The notes: generated by a model from the sequence alone, not told the origin. DNA of 64,000 nucleotides from Periplaneta americana (GCF_040183065.1 NC_091126.1:147214204-147278203), one strand, 5' to 3'; numbered from the stretch's first letter, positions 35,840-48,266 are shown. Made by a program: numbers and translations.

Positions 35840-36450
35840 GCCTATATCATTCAAGAAATAACTTTTCTCTATTGCATTGACATAAATTGCCCTGGACCAA
35901 AGACTGTAGGACATTCGATTAATTGCTCAAATCAGTTGCAAAACGCTGAGAAACAGGTAGAAATTCAAGAAATAACTTTTCGTTATTGCATTCAAATAAA
36001 CTGCCCTGGGTAAAGACTTTAAAGGTTTTCGATTATTTGGTCCAGTGTGCATGCATTTTAGTTAAGGATCAGTCAACAATTCATTCATAATATTTGCTGG
36101 TAATTTGCTAGGAGACGTCGTTGCATATAGACCACGGTTAAACGAAGTATTTTCCCTGAACCAAAAATACAAGATGTGTTGCTCGTTTCACCTTATTATG
36201 AATAAGTGTCGGGGAAAGTGTCTTATTTTAGGTTATAATTCAGAACTTCTTCAATATTTAATACGATGTTTAAGATTAGTGTAAAACTGGCCTATGTGCA
36301 ACGACGTCTCCTAGCAAATTACCTATTTGCTGCACAAATTCAAGAAATAAGATATCTCAATTGCATTCAAATAAAATGCACTGAACCAAAGACATTAGAA
36401 GCATTTTTTATTAATCGCTTAAATAAGTTCCAGAACTCTGGGAGACAAAT
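35840..36450. repeat. Three diverged copies of a ~110-bp block around an inverted pair
   Basis: Copies start near 35847, 35967 and 36338 with TTCAAGAAATAA, then TATTGCATT(C/G)A and TG(C/G)(C/A)CTG(A/G)ACCAAAGAC. Between copies 2 and 3 lies an inverted pair of 30-bp segments (36099-36128 and 36294-36323). Confidence 0.6.
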
Positions 36451-36565
36451 GACTTCACGTAAGTGCAAACATGGCATAAGTGAATGTCACTCCGGTTGTA
36501 TATTGATCCCATTTACCTTCACAAACGTTCCTAACTTTCAAAAGGAAAATCTTGAAATCAATTAA

Positions 36566-39018
36566 AATTAATCTGCGAAATAGGAGCTAATACTTAAAGA
36601 TAAAACACAGTAATTATTGATTTATTTTAATCCATCCACAAGAAGTATAATAGGTTGAATGGATTGACAATATCGACAACAATGAAGACCGAAATTAATA
36701 ATGAATTTGAAGTAAAAATAAAAAGCCTAATTTTATACAATTCACACAATAAGGAATTGTTATTGTAAATTGTTCACATGTCTTCGTTCTGTAGAGAATT
36801 CTGCTCAATTTGCTTGTGCCGTGTTTGTTTAAAGATATTAATTTATGCCTGTTGGTAGGAAAATACTGTACTGAAAATCATAACAAAAGTAAATAGCATT
36901 CAGTAACACAGTTGAAAGGGATTGGTACAATCAAAAAGCACATGTACCAATCACACAATTTATTTACACTCATAACCAGCGAATCCAAAGTATTTACAAA
37001 TACTAGTCACAATAGATGAATATGAAATTATATTTCATTCCAATTACTTAGGCCTCTCTCTTCTGATTTAACTCAATATGTCGAACTTGAAACAAGAGAA
37101 ATAACCAAATCTTTGTCGTGCATAAGAAATGGCATTCATTTTAGCTAGGTTAGAAATGTTTACTTGCCAGAAGACAGAGATTTAGTTAACATTTTAATGC
37201 GTGCCCATGTATTTAAATTTGTAGTGTGCTGAGATTTACAGACAATAAACTGGTAACAAGTTTCTGCTAAATTAAGTTGCAATAGTACTACTATGTCAAA
37301 GGTACATGTTCCAATATTCTAAGTAAAATATGATGTACTCACATGTGTTGCAGATGTAATTATCACAACACGGCCTTAAAATATTGAGATACCAGCTATC
37401 ATCATTTAGACGAATCTTCTGTAAGACAAAGGAAATTCTATCATTTGTTGTAAATGCGGCAAAATCCAATAACTCATAGTATTTCTAAGATAAATACACA
37501 TATTATGTAAATCACAACATGACCAATTCAAGTACTCATGCTCTGTTTTAACGTCGTAATTTAATAACAAACAGAAATTCCAGCCACTGCAACATTCCTG
37601 TTAATAAGTTGAATGTGGGTAGATGAAGTGCAGAAAACATAAAATTTTACCACTCGTTGCATTCCTATCATAAATCTTCTGCCAAAACACCATTCAACTC
37701 GGGTCACATTTCGACAGTATTCGCTATCGCTTTCAAGTACAATTTGTGACATTTGTGGTAATCACATTATAGTAAATGTTTCAAGTGGCATTAAAATGTT
37801 GATAATAGGAACTTACTCTTTAGGTTACACTTTCGAAACCACAAACGCTTTCTTTTTCACCAACAAAATTCTGTCCGCCATTGAAAACAACATATATACG
37901 ACAGACATCATTGCTACCAACTTATAAAATTAAACAATTGATTTTTTTTCTCAAGAGTGATGGTTAGAATTTCTTATAAATTAATAATCCAAAAGACCAA
38001 TATAGTTTTAGCAGTAGTAATGAGTGAACACATAATTGAAGGGTGTGTCTGATAAGTAAATAATTTTTATATAATGCCTGCATTCCATTGCGATCACAAT
38101 TTTGTGCAGGCGTATGTTTGCGCGGAACAAAATGACTTTATTAGAACCTAGGATATACTGCAAGCTTTCGTTCGCACACATGAAATTTATTTATGAAAAG
38201 ATTAAGAGTTTTAAAAATCCCATTTATCCCTGTTGATATATCGAACCTAATTTATTCTACTTCTATTAGACTACGAAGTTCACGATGATTAAGAAATTTT
38301 CGGCGGTTATATGTGGCGGGCATGAATCATCTTTCTGTCTGTAGCCAAAGAATTGCTTGAACGTAACTTTACCTGAATCACTTCAGTAGCCGTCCTTTCT
38401 ACTTATAAAAAAAGAAATGTTTCAGTGTTTCTGCACTTTTCAATCGTAAAATTATATGACACTCCCCCTCCACAATGATTCAAATGGGAAAATGTGCCTT
38501 TAAATTATATCCAAAAATATCGGTAAAAGATGAAAGTACACGTATTCATCAAATCTATTACCGTATTTATCGTACAAGGAATTAAATTATTCCAACATTT
38601 CTATACATTTGACACATAAGAATTATACAAATTACATAAGGTAATTCAAATCGTTACCATGAAACCTATCTGTGGTGCCGATAATAAATAATGTTCCATT
38701 TTTATGCAGCTAGAAGTATGGTTGTAATAAAAATAAAAAAAAAACTCTTAAACTCAAAATAAAAAAGAAGACCGTAAATTAAATTATCTTCAAAATGGAA
38801 CTAAAAGTTAGTTGCAAACAAAACTCAATACAAATACTTTTAATTTTTAAATTAAAAACCTATACTGTGTGTCTCTAAAGCTGCATCTACATGGTTCAAT
38901 TTTCCATGCACATACACATGCAATCTAGGAAAAAATCAAGTTTAAAATGAGCGTTCAATTAAGATGCATTAAGATTTTGTGTCTACATGGTGCTCCGTTT
39001 TGAACGTCATCTTCACTA

Positions 39019-39059
<41 letters not shown>

Positions 39060-40375
39060 TAACATTAAATATCAATCTTGCATGCATTGCTTGAATGCGT
39101 AACATTGAAAGAAATGTTGAATCATATAGATACAGCTTAAGGACTAGGCTACTATCGAGATGTAGATAGCCTATATACGTATACATAACTATCACAGGCA
39201 ATCCGTTTTCCTTAAGGGGAAAATTTCATTTACAGTCTATCATTTTCTACCCTTTGTAGATCTACACATAGAGAGTTTCATAACTTAATTTTTTTTTTAA
39301 TTTTTCAATTTGTAAACATCTTAAATTTCTTATTTAAGTTACCTGTACTGTACCCTTTACTTTTGGAATTCAAAAGACTTTCAGCTTGCATTATATCATG
39401 CTTTCCTTTAATTTCATTTGACAACTCGTTGGTTCTTTCTAATTCATCTAAACTAGTTCCTGAAAATTTTAGATTTCTGATGTATTCACATGTGATAGTT
39501 CATTTCGAACTGAACTAACAAGTTTAATTTTTTCCCACAGCACTGTATTAATCCATCTAGTTCCCTTGCATTTAACAGAAGTGAATGGATAATTGAGTGA
39601 AGCAGTGCTTTTTTCTTTGAACAATAACTTCCACTTTTACTAAGTATGCAGTAGTGCTGTAGCGACTACTAGAAGAATTTAACTGTCAGAAGTTCCATTT
39701 TCGTTGGATACCAAAAATGCTGCCTGCAAAATGACCTTGAGCTGAATGAAAATTGCGACAGTAGATAAAGTATTGGATACTGTAAAATGGGGTGTATAGG
39801 GATGCAAAGGTGAATATGGACGAATGTTTATTATTTTTTATTTCTTTGTGACGAAGAGTAAATATAATAATTAGAGTGTTCATGTTTTGTTCATAACGAG
39901 TGAAACTGTTTTATAAACATGTTCAGAGAGAAAGATTTCCAAAATTGCATCATCTTACAGCACGCATTTTGAGCATGTTTAGCTCAACTATAATAAAGGT
40001 GGCTAAGGCATGCATGTCAATGTAACATACTCGAGTATGAGAATTTAAAAGCATCACTGAGGCTCAGCTGTGCTCAACACGTTAGTGCCAAATATACAAA
40101 AATTCGCGAAAAGAGAAATAAAACTTAAAGAAAAAGTCAATCATAAATATAGACTATTAATTTTCACAATATCCATATACCACTTTGTTAATTTTAGTTT
40201 TGTGAGATTTAATCGATTAATCGAACAATTTATATTGTAAGATTAATCTATCAAAAATATTTAATCGAATAATCGAGTCGATTAAAATTAATCGGTTGTA
40301 CTTGATATTAATTATTATTTTTTTAATGCAAACTCAGAGTAAAAATTCCGACAATATTCGTCTTTCAGAAATTGC
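36566..40375. other. AT-rich DNA with little recognisable content
   Basis: Contains a TA microsatellite (39020-39055) and a possible minus-strand first-exon/promoter candidate near 37817-37897 (see findings). No other supported gene or repeat. Confidence 0.45.
39020..39055. repeat. (TA)n microsatellite
   Basis: Pure TA run of about 36 bases. Confidence 0.95.
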
Positions 40376-41110
40376 TTACTTCAAACATGATATTACCATT
40401 ATTAATTTATAATTAAAATCGCAGCCTAATCTTCTCAACCTTTCCTTAAATGTATTGATTTCGAGAGGACCACCGTGAAAGATTTCCACAGGTATCGGTA
40501 AGCTGTTCCAATCTACTATTGTGTGGTTACAAAGGAAAATTTTGCTACATCTGTTCTTTGTTTTCTGCATTTTAAGTTCATAATATGATCAGCCCTGCCT
40601 AAGTATGATGATGTCACTAATCTAGCAATGATGTCGGTCCATGCTTTGTGTCCCCCATTTGTGCCCTAAACAATGTGCTCTCTCTCTGGCTTTTCGTCAC
40701 CTTGATTTGAGAAATTCCCACCCTAAGTCTTTTATTAACTCTTCCACATTTTGACATATTTACTGCCCTGCATTGGACCTTTTCTATTGAATTTGGTTTT
40801 GTCTGTACGGATCCCAACCTACAGCCCTATATTCCATTATTGGGTGAACAAGGGTTTTGTACGCTAAGTCTTTTGACTTTCTGTTAGCTTTCTCAAGAAT
40901 ACACATAGAGGAATGTAGTGCTTTCCATGCTTTCTGTGTAATATTAGTGACCTGTTCCTCCCAACCCAGTTTGTTACTTAAATATATACCTAAGTATTTA
41001 CAACTGTTCACTTGTGGCACCGGTGTATCATTCAGTTGATAGTTGAGACAAATTTCTTATGCATTCTACAGAAGGATATTAACTTACTTTTACTCACATT
41101 GATTTTTATT
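40376..41110 (-). pseudogene. Broken LINE reverse-transcriptase C-terminal region
   Basis: Three adjacent minus-strand frames together form the C-terminal half of a jockey/CR1-type reverse transcriptase. KINVSKSKLISF leads into QLNDTPVPQVNSCKYLGIYL and AWKALHSSMCILEKA, then TLVHPIMEYRAVGWDPY. A frame change leads into SIEKVQCRAVN, and a further one into HTIVDWNSLPIPVEIF then NTFKERLRRL. At least two frameshifts and several stops break it. The catalytic palm would lie further upstream (above 41110) and is not visible. Non-functional. Confidence 0.8.
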
Positions 41111-41589
41111 TTTTTTTCTGTCGTCCAGGTTTCAATAACATTTAGATTGTTTAATAAGCATATTGCCAGTATATCAGTTTTTCTAATGTTTCAGCACTTC
41201 ATATATAGCCTATTCTCTCTTCTTGTTCTTTGTAGAATGTCTTAATCTAGCACATGTGATTACATTGAAAATATTTTTGAATAGCACAGTTCCGATAATA
41301 GGGATAGGGGAATAATCCCAGTACATTACATTTTTATCAAAATAGAAAGTAGGCTTTTATCTTTTTAACACATTGAAAACAGTGAAATTATCTTTTCATA
41401 TTTTCTTACTCTTTCTTTTTTTCTAGTATGTTCTTAATTTATTTGGCAATAAGCATAGTTACATAAAAGTATATCATCTCACTTCCCAATAGGTGTATAT
41501 ACAACTGTTTTATGTAAATTTGTGAAAAAATTAATTACATATTCACTGGTACTTAAATCATGATATATATGTTAGATATATATATATAT

Positions 41590-41628
<39 letters not shown>

Positions 41629-41991
41629 CCCAATTACTTCAGAATTGTGAACCCCCTTTTTATTTTTAAGGCAAGCTACGGACCCCACACCTTTAAATTT
41701 TGGTATCTGCGTAGAAGTAGTAGTTGTGAGATAGGTAGCAATATTAACAACAATTTATTAAATTGAACATACAGTATATACATGAATCAAGATGTTATGG
41801 GAAAAATCACACCTCTTTTCGTTTCAGACAATTCTTTTCACGTCTGGTTCAATATTTGCTACTTTAGCCTTAAATCAGGTTCAACATCGAGGTGATTTCT
41901 ATGTTTGTTTTTCAGGAAACAAAGTATTGAAAATCTTTGTTCACAAAGATATATACTACAAAATGGAACTAATATAGGTAGCACAATAAGT

Positions 41992-42366
41992 CTAAGGCTG
42001 CGGTGCATCCGGAGCAATAATGGGCCTAAATGTTGGAAAAAAAAATGGAACTAGGTGTTTCAATGCCTTTTCATCTATTTTCTTATATTCAAAATATACC
42101 TTCAGCCAAAACGGATCAAGTGTACATTCCTTGAAAAATATTTTAAATGAGTCATTACAAGTAACATCAAAAAGTTCATCTTGCTCCTCCTTACACAAAG
42201 TTTTTAATTGTACCACGCCATACTCGAAAGGATTTCTTATCCATGAGTTTTCAGAACCTGATGCGGGGAAGTAATCTCTAAAGCTAGTCGTCAAATCATT
42301 CAGATGCTCAACGATGACATGTTGAACTTCTTGTGGAAATTCATCAGTGGACCTCAGAAATTACTT
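41992..42366 (-). pseudogene. hAT (ZBED5/FAM200-like) transposase C-terminal part
   Basis: Open frame running from about 42366 to 41992. It includes EFPQEVQHVIVEHLNDLTTS, FRDYFPASGSENSWIRNPF, CKEEQDELFDVTCNDSFKI, FWLKVYFEYKKIDEKALK and HLVPFFFPTF. This is the region just before and at the start of the hAT dimerisation block in ZBED5/FAM200-type transposases. The final LC-ESGFS-like part is lost. No N-terminal BED finger remains. Confidence 0.7.
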
Positions 42367-42567
42367 CAATGTTGGGAAGATGCTGAGACTACCACCTTCA
42401 GCTCAGCTTGCTCACAGCCATATTTTTATAATTGCTCCCTCAATCCTGTCTCCAACGTCAAAAATATTCATACCACTACCTTGAAGACTCATATTGAATA
42501 TGCAAAATTATCTGCTAAGTAGGCTGTCATAGACAACCAAGAGAAGTTATTCAACTGATCACATGGA

Positions 42568-42828
42568 TTTTTTTTTAGTTGGTTATTTTACGACGCTGTA
42601 TCAACTACTAGGTTATTTAGCGTCGATGAGATTGGTGATAGCAAAATAGTATTTGGCAAGATGAGGCCGAGGATTCGCCATAGATTACCTGGCATTCACC
42701 TTGCGGTTGGGGAAAACCTCGGGAAAAATCCAACCAGGAAATCAGCCCAAGCGGGGATTGAACCCGCACCTGAGTGCAACTTCAGACTGGCAGGCAAGCA
42801 CCTTAACCGACTGAGCCATGCTGGTGGC
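42568..42828 (-). mobile_element. Complete tRNA-headed SINE (family A), nested in hAT
   Basis: Minus orientation: head GCCACCAGCATGGCTCAGTC, box B GCGGGTTCAATCCCC, body CAACCGCAAGGTGAATGCC, tail CTAAATAACCTAGTAGTTGA. TSD TCACATGGA at 42559-42567 and 42829-42837. Confidence 0.9.
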
Positions 42829-43452
42829 TCACATGGAAATTTGGCATCACTCACTTTTGCATACAGAAGTTGTTATCCAGAGGAAAAATTTTGCAGCGAT
42901 TCTTTGCAAAATTGAGTAGGATATAAATTAGGAGATGTAAACAATGCCACGGACCCCCAGGGGTCTGCAGACCACCAATTGGGAAACACCGTGTTAGATG
43001 GTGTAAATTCGCCTTTCCATCATATTTACAGTAACATATATAAAATGAAATAACATTTCTTTATTTTCGGATTATAAAGTGCCTTTCAGGCTTAATTCAC
43101 AGAAATAAATATATCTTTACCTGGAACATTTTAAATAACATAATTTTGTTAAGTCTTTTGTAAGATATATAATAGTAATAAACATAAATACCGGTAACAT
43201 AGGCATTGGGGATCATACTGGAAACAGAGCGCCTCATCACCGTAATAGTTGAACTGAGGCAGCTGTGTTTGTTTTCAGTGATCTCAATGAGTTGTGTTCA
43301 CTCAGAGCTGTTGTTGATCATCTATTACTCAAAGTAGTCTATGTGGAACACAAAACTCGGTTTTCTTAGAATTCTGAGATATTATTTATTGACTGATGTC
43401 CTTATCAACAAACAGATTGCATGAAATTAAGCCTACCATAAATGTCTCATGT

Positions 43453-43758
43453 CCCGCGCTGTGGCATCATGGTCTAAGGCATCCTGCCCACGACTCACAT
43501 TACAGAATGCGCGCTGGTTCGAGTTCTCATGGGGGAAGAAATTTTCTCATGAAATTTCGGCCAGTGTATGGGACCGGTGCCCACCCAGCATCGTGCTGCA
43601 CTTGGGGAGCTATGATAGGTAGCAAAAATCCGGTTTCGCAAACCAGTCATAACGGCTGGGAGGATCATTGTGCTAACCACACATTATTTCCATTTTGATT
43701 GGATGACCATCCACCTCTGCTTCAGCATGTGGACATGATGCCAGCAGCCGGCTGGCTG
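43453..43758 (+). mobile_element. tRNA-headed repeat (SINE-like)
   Basis: CCCGCGCTGTGGCATCATGG, a box A-like TGGTCTAAGGCATCCTGCC, box B GCTGGTTCGAGTTCTC, then a GGACCGGTGCCCACCCAGCA body. GC content is well above its flanks. A different family from SINEs A and B. Confidence 0.65.
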
Positions 43759-44173
43759 TTATTTGTATAATTTTTAGTTCACAATGGATTTGGTTTTCTC
43801 AGGCTTGTTTTAGTCTTATTCATCACTCTTTTATTTGAGTTAGGTTTGGTTTCCTTTAGGTTAGGTTTAGAATGTTTCATGAATTTTTATATTAAATTTG
43901 GTTTCCTCTGACTAGTTTTAGTTTACCTACATGAATTAGGTTAGGTTTCGTTTCCTTAGGCTAGTTTTCGTTTGCGTGATATCCGGTTTAGGTTACGTTT
44001 GACTTTTTATAGGCTAAGACCTGTTATACACTATACCGAGAGTTGTGTAATGTGAGTTGAGAAATGCGGAAGTGAGGCGAAAAATCAATGTTGACACAGA
44101 GCGCCGAGAAATATGTAAGGAAGAGGACTATAATATATTATTGTATGTATGTATTATGTAAAATTCAAATTAT

Positions 44174-44390
44174 GGTTAATTTAACGACGCTCGCAACTGC
44201 AGAGGTTATATCAGCATCGCCGGTATGCCGGAATTTTGTTCCACAGGAATTCTTCTACATGGCAGTAAATCTACTGACATGAACCTGTCGCATTTAGGCA
44301 CACTTAAATGCCATCGACCTGGCCGGTATCGAATCCGTAACCTCAAGCACAGAAGACCAGCGCTATACCGACTACGCCATTAAGGCCGAC
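44174..44390 (-). mobile_element. SINE family B copy
   Basis: Inverse of the 29422-29651 sequence with moderate divergence: tail TTAACGACGCTCGCAACTGC, body CGCCGGTATGCCGGAATTTTG, head around CCGACTACGCCATTAAGGCC. Box B is eroded (ATCGAATCCG). Confidence 0.85.
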
Positions 44391-45585
44391 TGTATATTTG
44401 TATGTATAGAGTGAACCATAATGTCATTAATTTCAGAGGATTACCGGTATTCTTTGACATATTTCACACAAATAAGTTGAATATAGTTCTTCTCGTTTTT
44501 GGTTCCTTTTCGAGATAAAAATTGTTTCCTATAAAAAATTTCATAGCGTACTTTGGGAAAGCCATTGATTGAAATCCCAATATGCTCAGTTAATTTAAGA
44601 GGGCAGTTTATTATATTAATCCTATGACCGAAAGAATTTCAGGTTTGTGCTTTAAATATACAGAAATTTGATCAGAACAAATGTAACATTTTACAATTCA
44701 TTTTCAGAACGAAACATGCTTTCAAATGTTTAAAAATAAAACAATTTTTATCTCTAAAAGGAAGCAAAAACGAGCAAAATTGTATTAAACTTTTTTGTTT
44801 GAAATATATCAAAGAATAACCCCCTGAAATTAATGAAATTATTGTTCACTCTCTCTATATATTCCTCTTGGATCATAGCGAGAAATGCGTTTACTTCGCG
44901 TGAGGTGAACGAGAACCTCATTGTAGTTCGTCACGTTCCATTTTAAACAATGCTTTCGCGCATTTCTCGCGCACATTTCATATTACACGTCTTGGTGTAG
45001 TGTGTAACTGGCCATAGTTGTTTAAGCGACTTTGATTTAGGCCGATCAGTGGTTTAGGTTAGTTTTGTTATCCTCAGACTGGTTCTAATTTATTTAAGTT
45101 ACTTTTTGTTTAGGTTATGTTTGTTCTTCTGTGGCTAGTTTTGGATTCCTTGGATAATTTTTTGTTTGTTAAAGTCAATTTTAATTTTATGGAGAGGGCG
45201 TCCTGTGTGCTCAAAGCCAAAAATATCAATAAATTACATCACAGCTTAACATTGCTTTTTACCCTACTACGCCGGCTGTGACGTCATATACAACAATCCA
45301 TGGGGAAGATGTGGCAAGATTTGTTCTGATTTTTACAGATATATGGCTCCGTGTTTGGACTACTGTTTCGGAGTATGGGAAATATCACTGGTTCGAATCA
45401 TAACAGCTCCAGTTCTAAGTAGGCTACGCTTGCAATTTATTAAGTGTATTCGTAATTTTTAATGTTCAGAGAAAAAAAAATTGGGAGTAAAACTAAGGAG
45501 GGATATGGGGCAGAAATAGTTCGCACACAGAGACATCTGATAACGAATAAACTAAGCTTTTAATACCTTTGTCCCACATAGTTTT

Positions 45586-45822
45586 TTAGTTGGTTATTTA
45601 ACGACACTGTATCAACTACTAGGTCATTTAGCGTTGATGAGATTGGTGATAGCGAGTTGAGGCCGAGGATTCGCCATAGATTACCTGGAGTTCTCCTTAC
45701 GGTTGGGGAAAACCTCGGAAAAAACCCAACCAGGTAATCAGCACAAGTGGGGATCAAACCCGCGCCAGAGCGCAACTTCAGACCGGCAGCCAAGTGCCTT
45801 AACCGACTGAGCCACGCCGGTG
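45586..45822 (-). mobile_element. SINE family A copy (in duplication unit 1)
   Basis: Tail TTATTTAACGACACTGTATC through body GGTTGGGGAAAACCTCGG to head ACTGAGCCACGCCGG. Box B inverse GGGATCAAACCCGCG. Confidence 0.9.
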
Positions 45823-46307
45823 ACTTTTTGTTTAGGTTATGTTTGTTCTTCTGGGGCTAGTTTTGGATTCCTTGGATAATTTTTTGTTTGTTAAAGTCAA
45901 TTTTAATTTTATGGAGAGGGCGTCCTGTGTGCTCAAAGCCAAAAATATCAATAAATTACATCACAGCTTAACATTGCCTTTTACCCTACTACGCCGGCTG
46001 TGACGTCATATATAACAATTCATGGGGAAGATGTGGCAAGATTTGTTCTGATTTTTACAGGTATATGGCTTCGTGTTTGGACTACTGTTTCGGAGTATGG
46101 AAAATTTCACTGGTTCGAATCATAACAGCTCCAGTTCTAAGTAGGCTACGCTTGCAATTTATTAAGTATATTCGTAATTTTTAATGTTCAGAGAAAAAAA
46201 AATTGGGAGTAAAACTGAGGAGGGATATGGGGCAGAAATAGTTCGCACACAGAGACATCTGATAACGAATAAACTAAGCTTTTAATACCTTTGTCCCACA
46301 TAGTTTT

Positions 46308-46544
46308 TTAGTTGGTTATTTAATGACACTGTATCAACTACTAGGTCATTTAGAGTCGATGAGATTGGTGATAGCGAGTTGAGGCCGAGAATTCGCCATA
46401 GATTACCTGGAATTCACCTTACGGTTGGGGAAAACCTCGGAAAAAACCCAACCAGGTAATCAGCTCAAGTGGGAATCAAACCCGCGCCCGAGCGCAACTT
46501 CAGACTCGCAGGCAAGTGCCTTAACCGACTGAGCCACGCCGGGG
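46308..46544 (-). mobile_element. SINE family A copy (in duplication unit 2)
   Basis: Same boundaries as the copy 722 bases earlier, with private substitutions (TTTAATGACACTG, GGGAATCAAACCC). Confidence 0.9.
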
Positions 46545-46843
46545 GCCCCCTATTTTCAAGACACATACATACGAAAGAGATTCTCGGCTCACATTACGTC
46601 CTCTACTAGCAGCAGTGTATGATGACATTAAATATTTTCCCCCTGTGATGGAGATTTAAATCCCTGTTTATATAAGCTCTAGGTATCTTTTACGAAGGGG
46701 ATCGCGACAGGAACAGTTTGACTGGAGCTTGCGTGGATTTCTCATGCAGCGCCAGCGTGATCCTAACCTGGGTTTATCTTCATGTGCACATCCCAGATCA
46801 AATCAAGAAGTTCCCTTCGTGCTCTGGTTACACATTTTACATA

Positions 46844-47079
46844 TGAGCCATTCAGAGCAGAAGTGGTGTAAGCCAAAAATGGATAATGAGGGATAAAGTA
46901 AACATTCTGTAAAATACAGCGCAAAGTAGCAATTAATATTCAATTTATTTAAACTATTGGTAGTCAGTGAATAGCACGAAGAACATATTAACTGCTACTT
47001 TGCGCTGTATTTTACAGAATTTTTACTTTAAACAATATTACCCAATTTGACTTACACCACTTTCGCTCTGAACGGCTCA
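46844..47079. mobile_element. 236-bp TA-flanked MITE with ~95-bp inverted arms
   Basis: Left end TGAGCCATTCAGAGCAGAAG and inverse right end TGAGCCGTTCAGAGCGAAAG. The inner block CTGTAAAATACAGCGCAAAG is perfect. TA flanks both ends. Non-coding; mariner-like by its ends. Confidence 0.85.
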
Positions 47080-47236
47080 TATACGAAGGTTAGGTTTGGT
47101 TAGTTTAGGATTTTATTAACCAAGTCCGCGCATTCGCTCTTATCATCCACAGCCAAGTTGATCCTGTCGCGAGTCCCACGTCTCTTATGGACCTCTTGAC
47201 TTTCACAGTCGCATAAAACATACGAGTAAGTCAAAC

Positions 47237-47485
47237 CCCAGATCACATATAGACTGCTCATTCCTATGTTAAAATCGGTTGCACTTTGAAGAGAACAACC
47301 GCCAGGGTCGCCACCCGTCCGCCGTAAGCGAGCATGGGATGGCAGTATAGTCGCTAATGCAATTCAAATGGGAGTTATGACGTGACTCCTTATGTAACAA
47401 CTAGATGGCAGCATAGTAAATCTGACAAAAGTTGTTACAGTCAAAGCCTATAACGCCGAGCATTCTGGGTATATATGATCTAGGG
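47237..47485 (+). mobile_element. MITE family X, copy 1
   Basis: Ends CCCAGATCACATATAGA and inverse CCCTAGATCATATATAC. TCAAAC flanks both sides (47231-47236 and 47486-47491). It contains CCTATGTTAAAATCGGT and ATGTAACAACTAGATGGCAG. An inverted second copy lies at 47988-48272. Confidence 0.75.
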
Positions 47486-47930
47486 TCAAACTGACGATTT
47501 TATTTTTCATTATTCTACATCAGTGATGAAAACAGGTAAAATAATTGTAGTGAGTAAAGGCTGGTTATTGAGCTATTTATTGCATGAGAGGATTAATGTG
47601 AGAGTGCAGTTTTATCAGATACTAATGCGCCAAAACTTCTGACGACGCGGAAAATATGCGAACCACACTGCAGATCGACTGACATCATCTGACCGACCTT
47701 TTCACCCAGCCACTAAGTTCCAACTCGTCACCTGCCACCATTTCCTTGTGGCAATAAGCAAATAATATCAATACACACACTATGCTGTTCACATCAGGAA
47801 AACACATCTTTTTCCTCGGTTATAGAGAAAGTGCGCAGCGCCTTAGTTTCGTATTTCTGACACTTCTATTCATGTGCTTATATAGTCAAGAACAATGGTA
47901 AAGTATGTTTTACTTAACAATACTCGCAAC

Positions 47931-47965
47931 CAACGAGCACAGAAGACTGTCATCCGTGCTCGTTG
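47931..47965. mobile_element. 35-bp hairpin insertion with perfect 8-bp duplication
   Basis: CAACGAGCAC and its exact inverse GTGCTCGTTG enclose 15 bases. CTCGCAAC is directly repeated on both sides (47923-47930 and 47966-47973), and the host SINE normally has one CTCGCAAC. Confidence 0.6.
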
Positions 47966-47987
47966 CTCGCAACTGCCTAGGTTATAT

Positions 47988-48219
47988 CCTAGATAATATA
48001 TACCCAGATTACTTGGCCTTATAGGCTATAAAAGTAACAACTTTTGTTAGGTTTTCTACGCTGCCATCTAGTTGTTACATAAGGAGTCACGTCGTCACTC
48101 CCTTTGAATAGCATTAGCGACTGTACTGCCATCTCGTGTTTGTTTACTGCGGACGAGTGGCGATCCTGGTGGTTGTTCTCTTCAAAGTGCTACCAGTTTT
48201 AACATAGGGATGAGCTATC

Positions 48220-48266
<47 letters not shown>

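Larger units (their letters stand above)
41578..42991 (-). mobile_element. ~1.4-kb hAT element, perfect 8-bp TSD, left terminus overgrown by (TA)n
   Basis: TGTTAGAT is duplicated exactly at 41570-41577 and 42992-42999. The right terminus reads inward as CGGTGTTTCCCAATTGGTGG. At the left the matching TGTTCCCAATTACTTCAGA begins only after about 45 bases of TA/CA repeat, so the first TIR bases were replaced by microsatellite growth. It contains a transposase remnant (minus) and a nested SINE. Confidence 0.85.
45101..46544. repeat. 722-bp tandem duplication carrying a SINE
   Basis: Copies 45101-45822 and 45823-46544 have an exact 722-base offset. They start ACTTTTTGTTTAGGTTATGT and end at the head of a SINE (GAGCCACGCCGG). 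By eye they differ at only a few percent of positions and no net indels were needed. Each copy holds a family A SINE in the same orientation. Confidence 0.9.

Noticed and set aside
43850..43950. TTAGG-like telomere repeats
   Set aside because: Only isolated TTAGGTTTAGG fragments in a T/G-rich stretch, no array.
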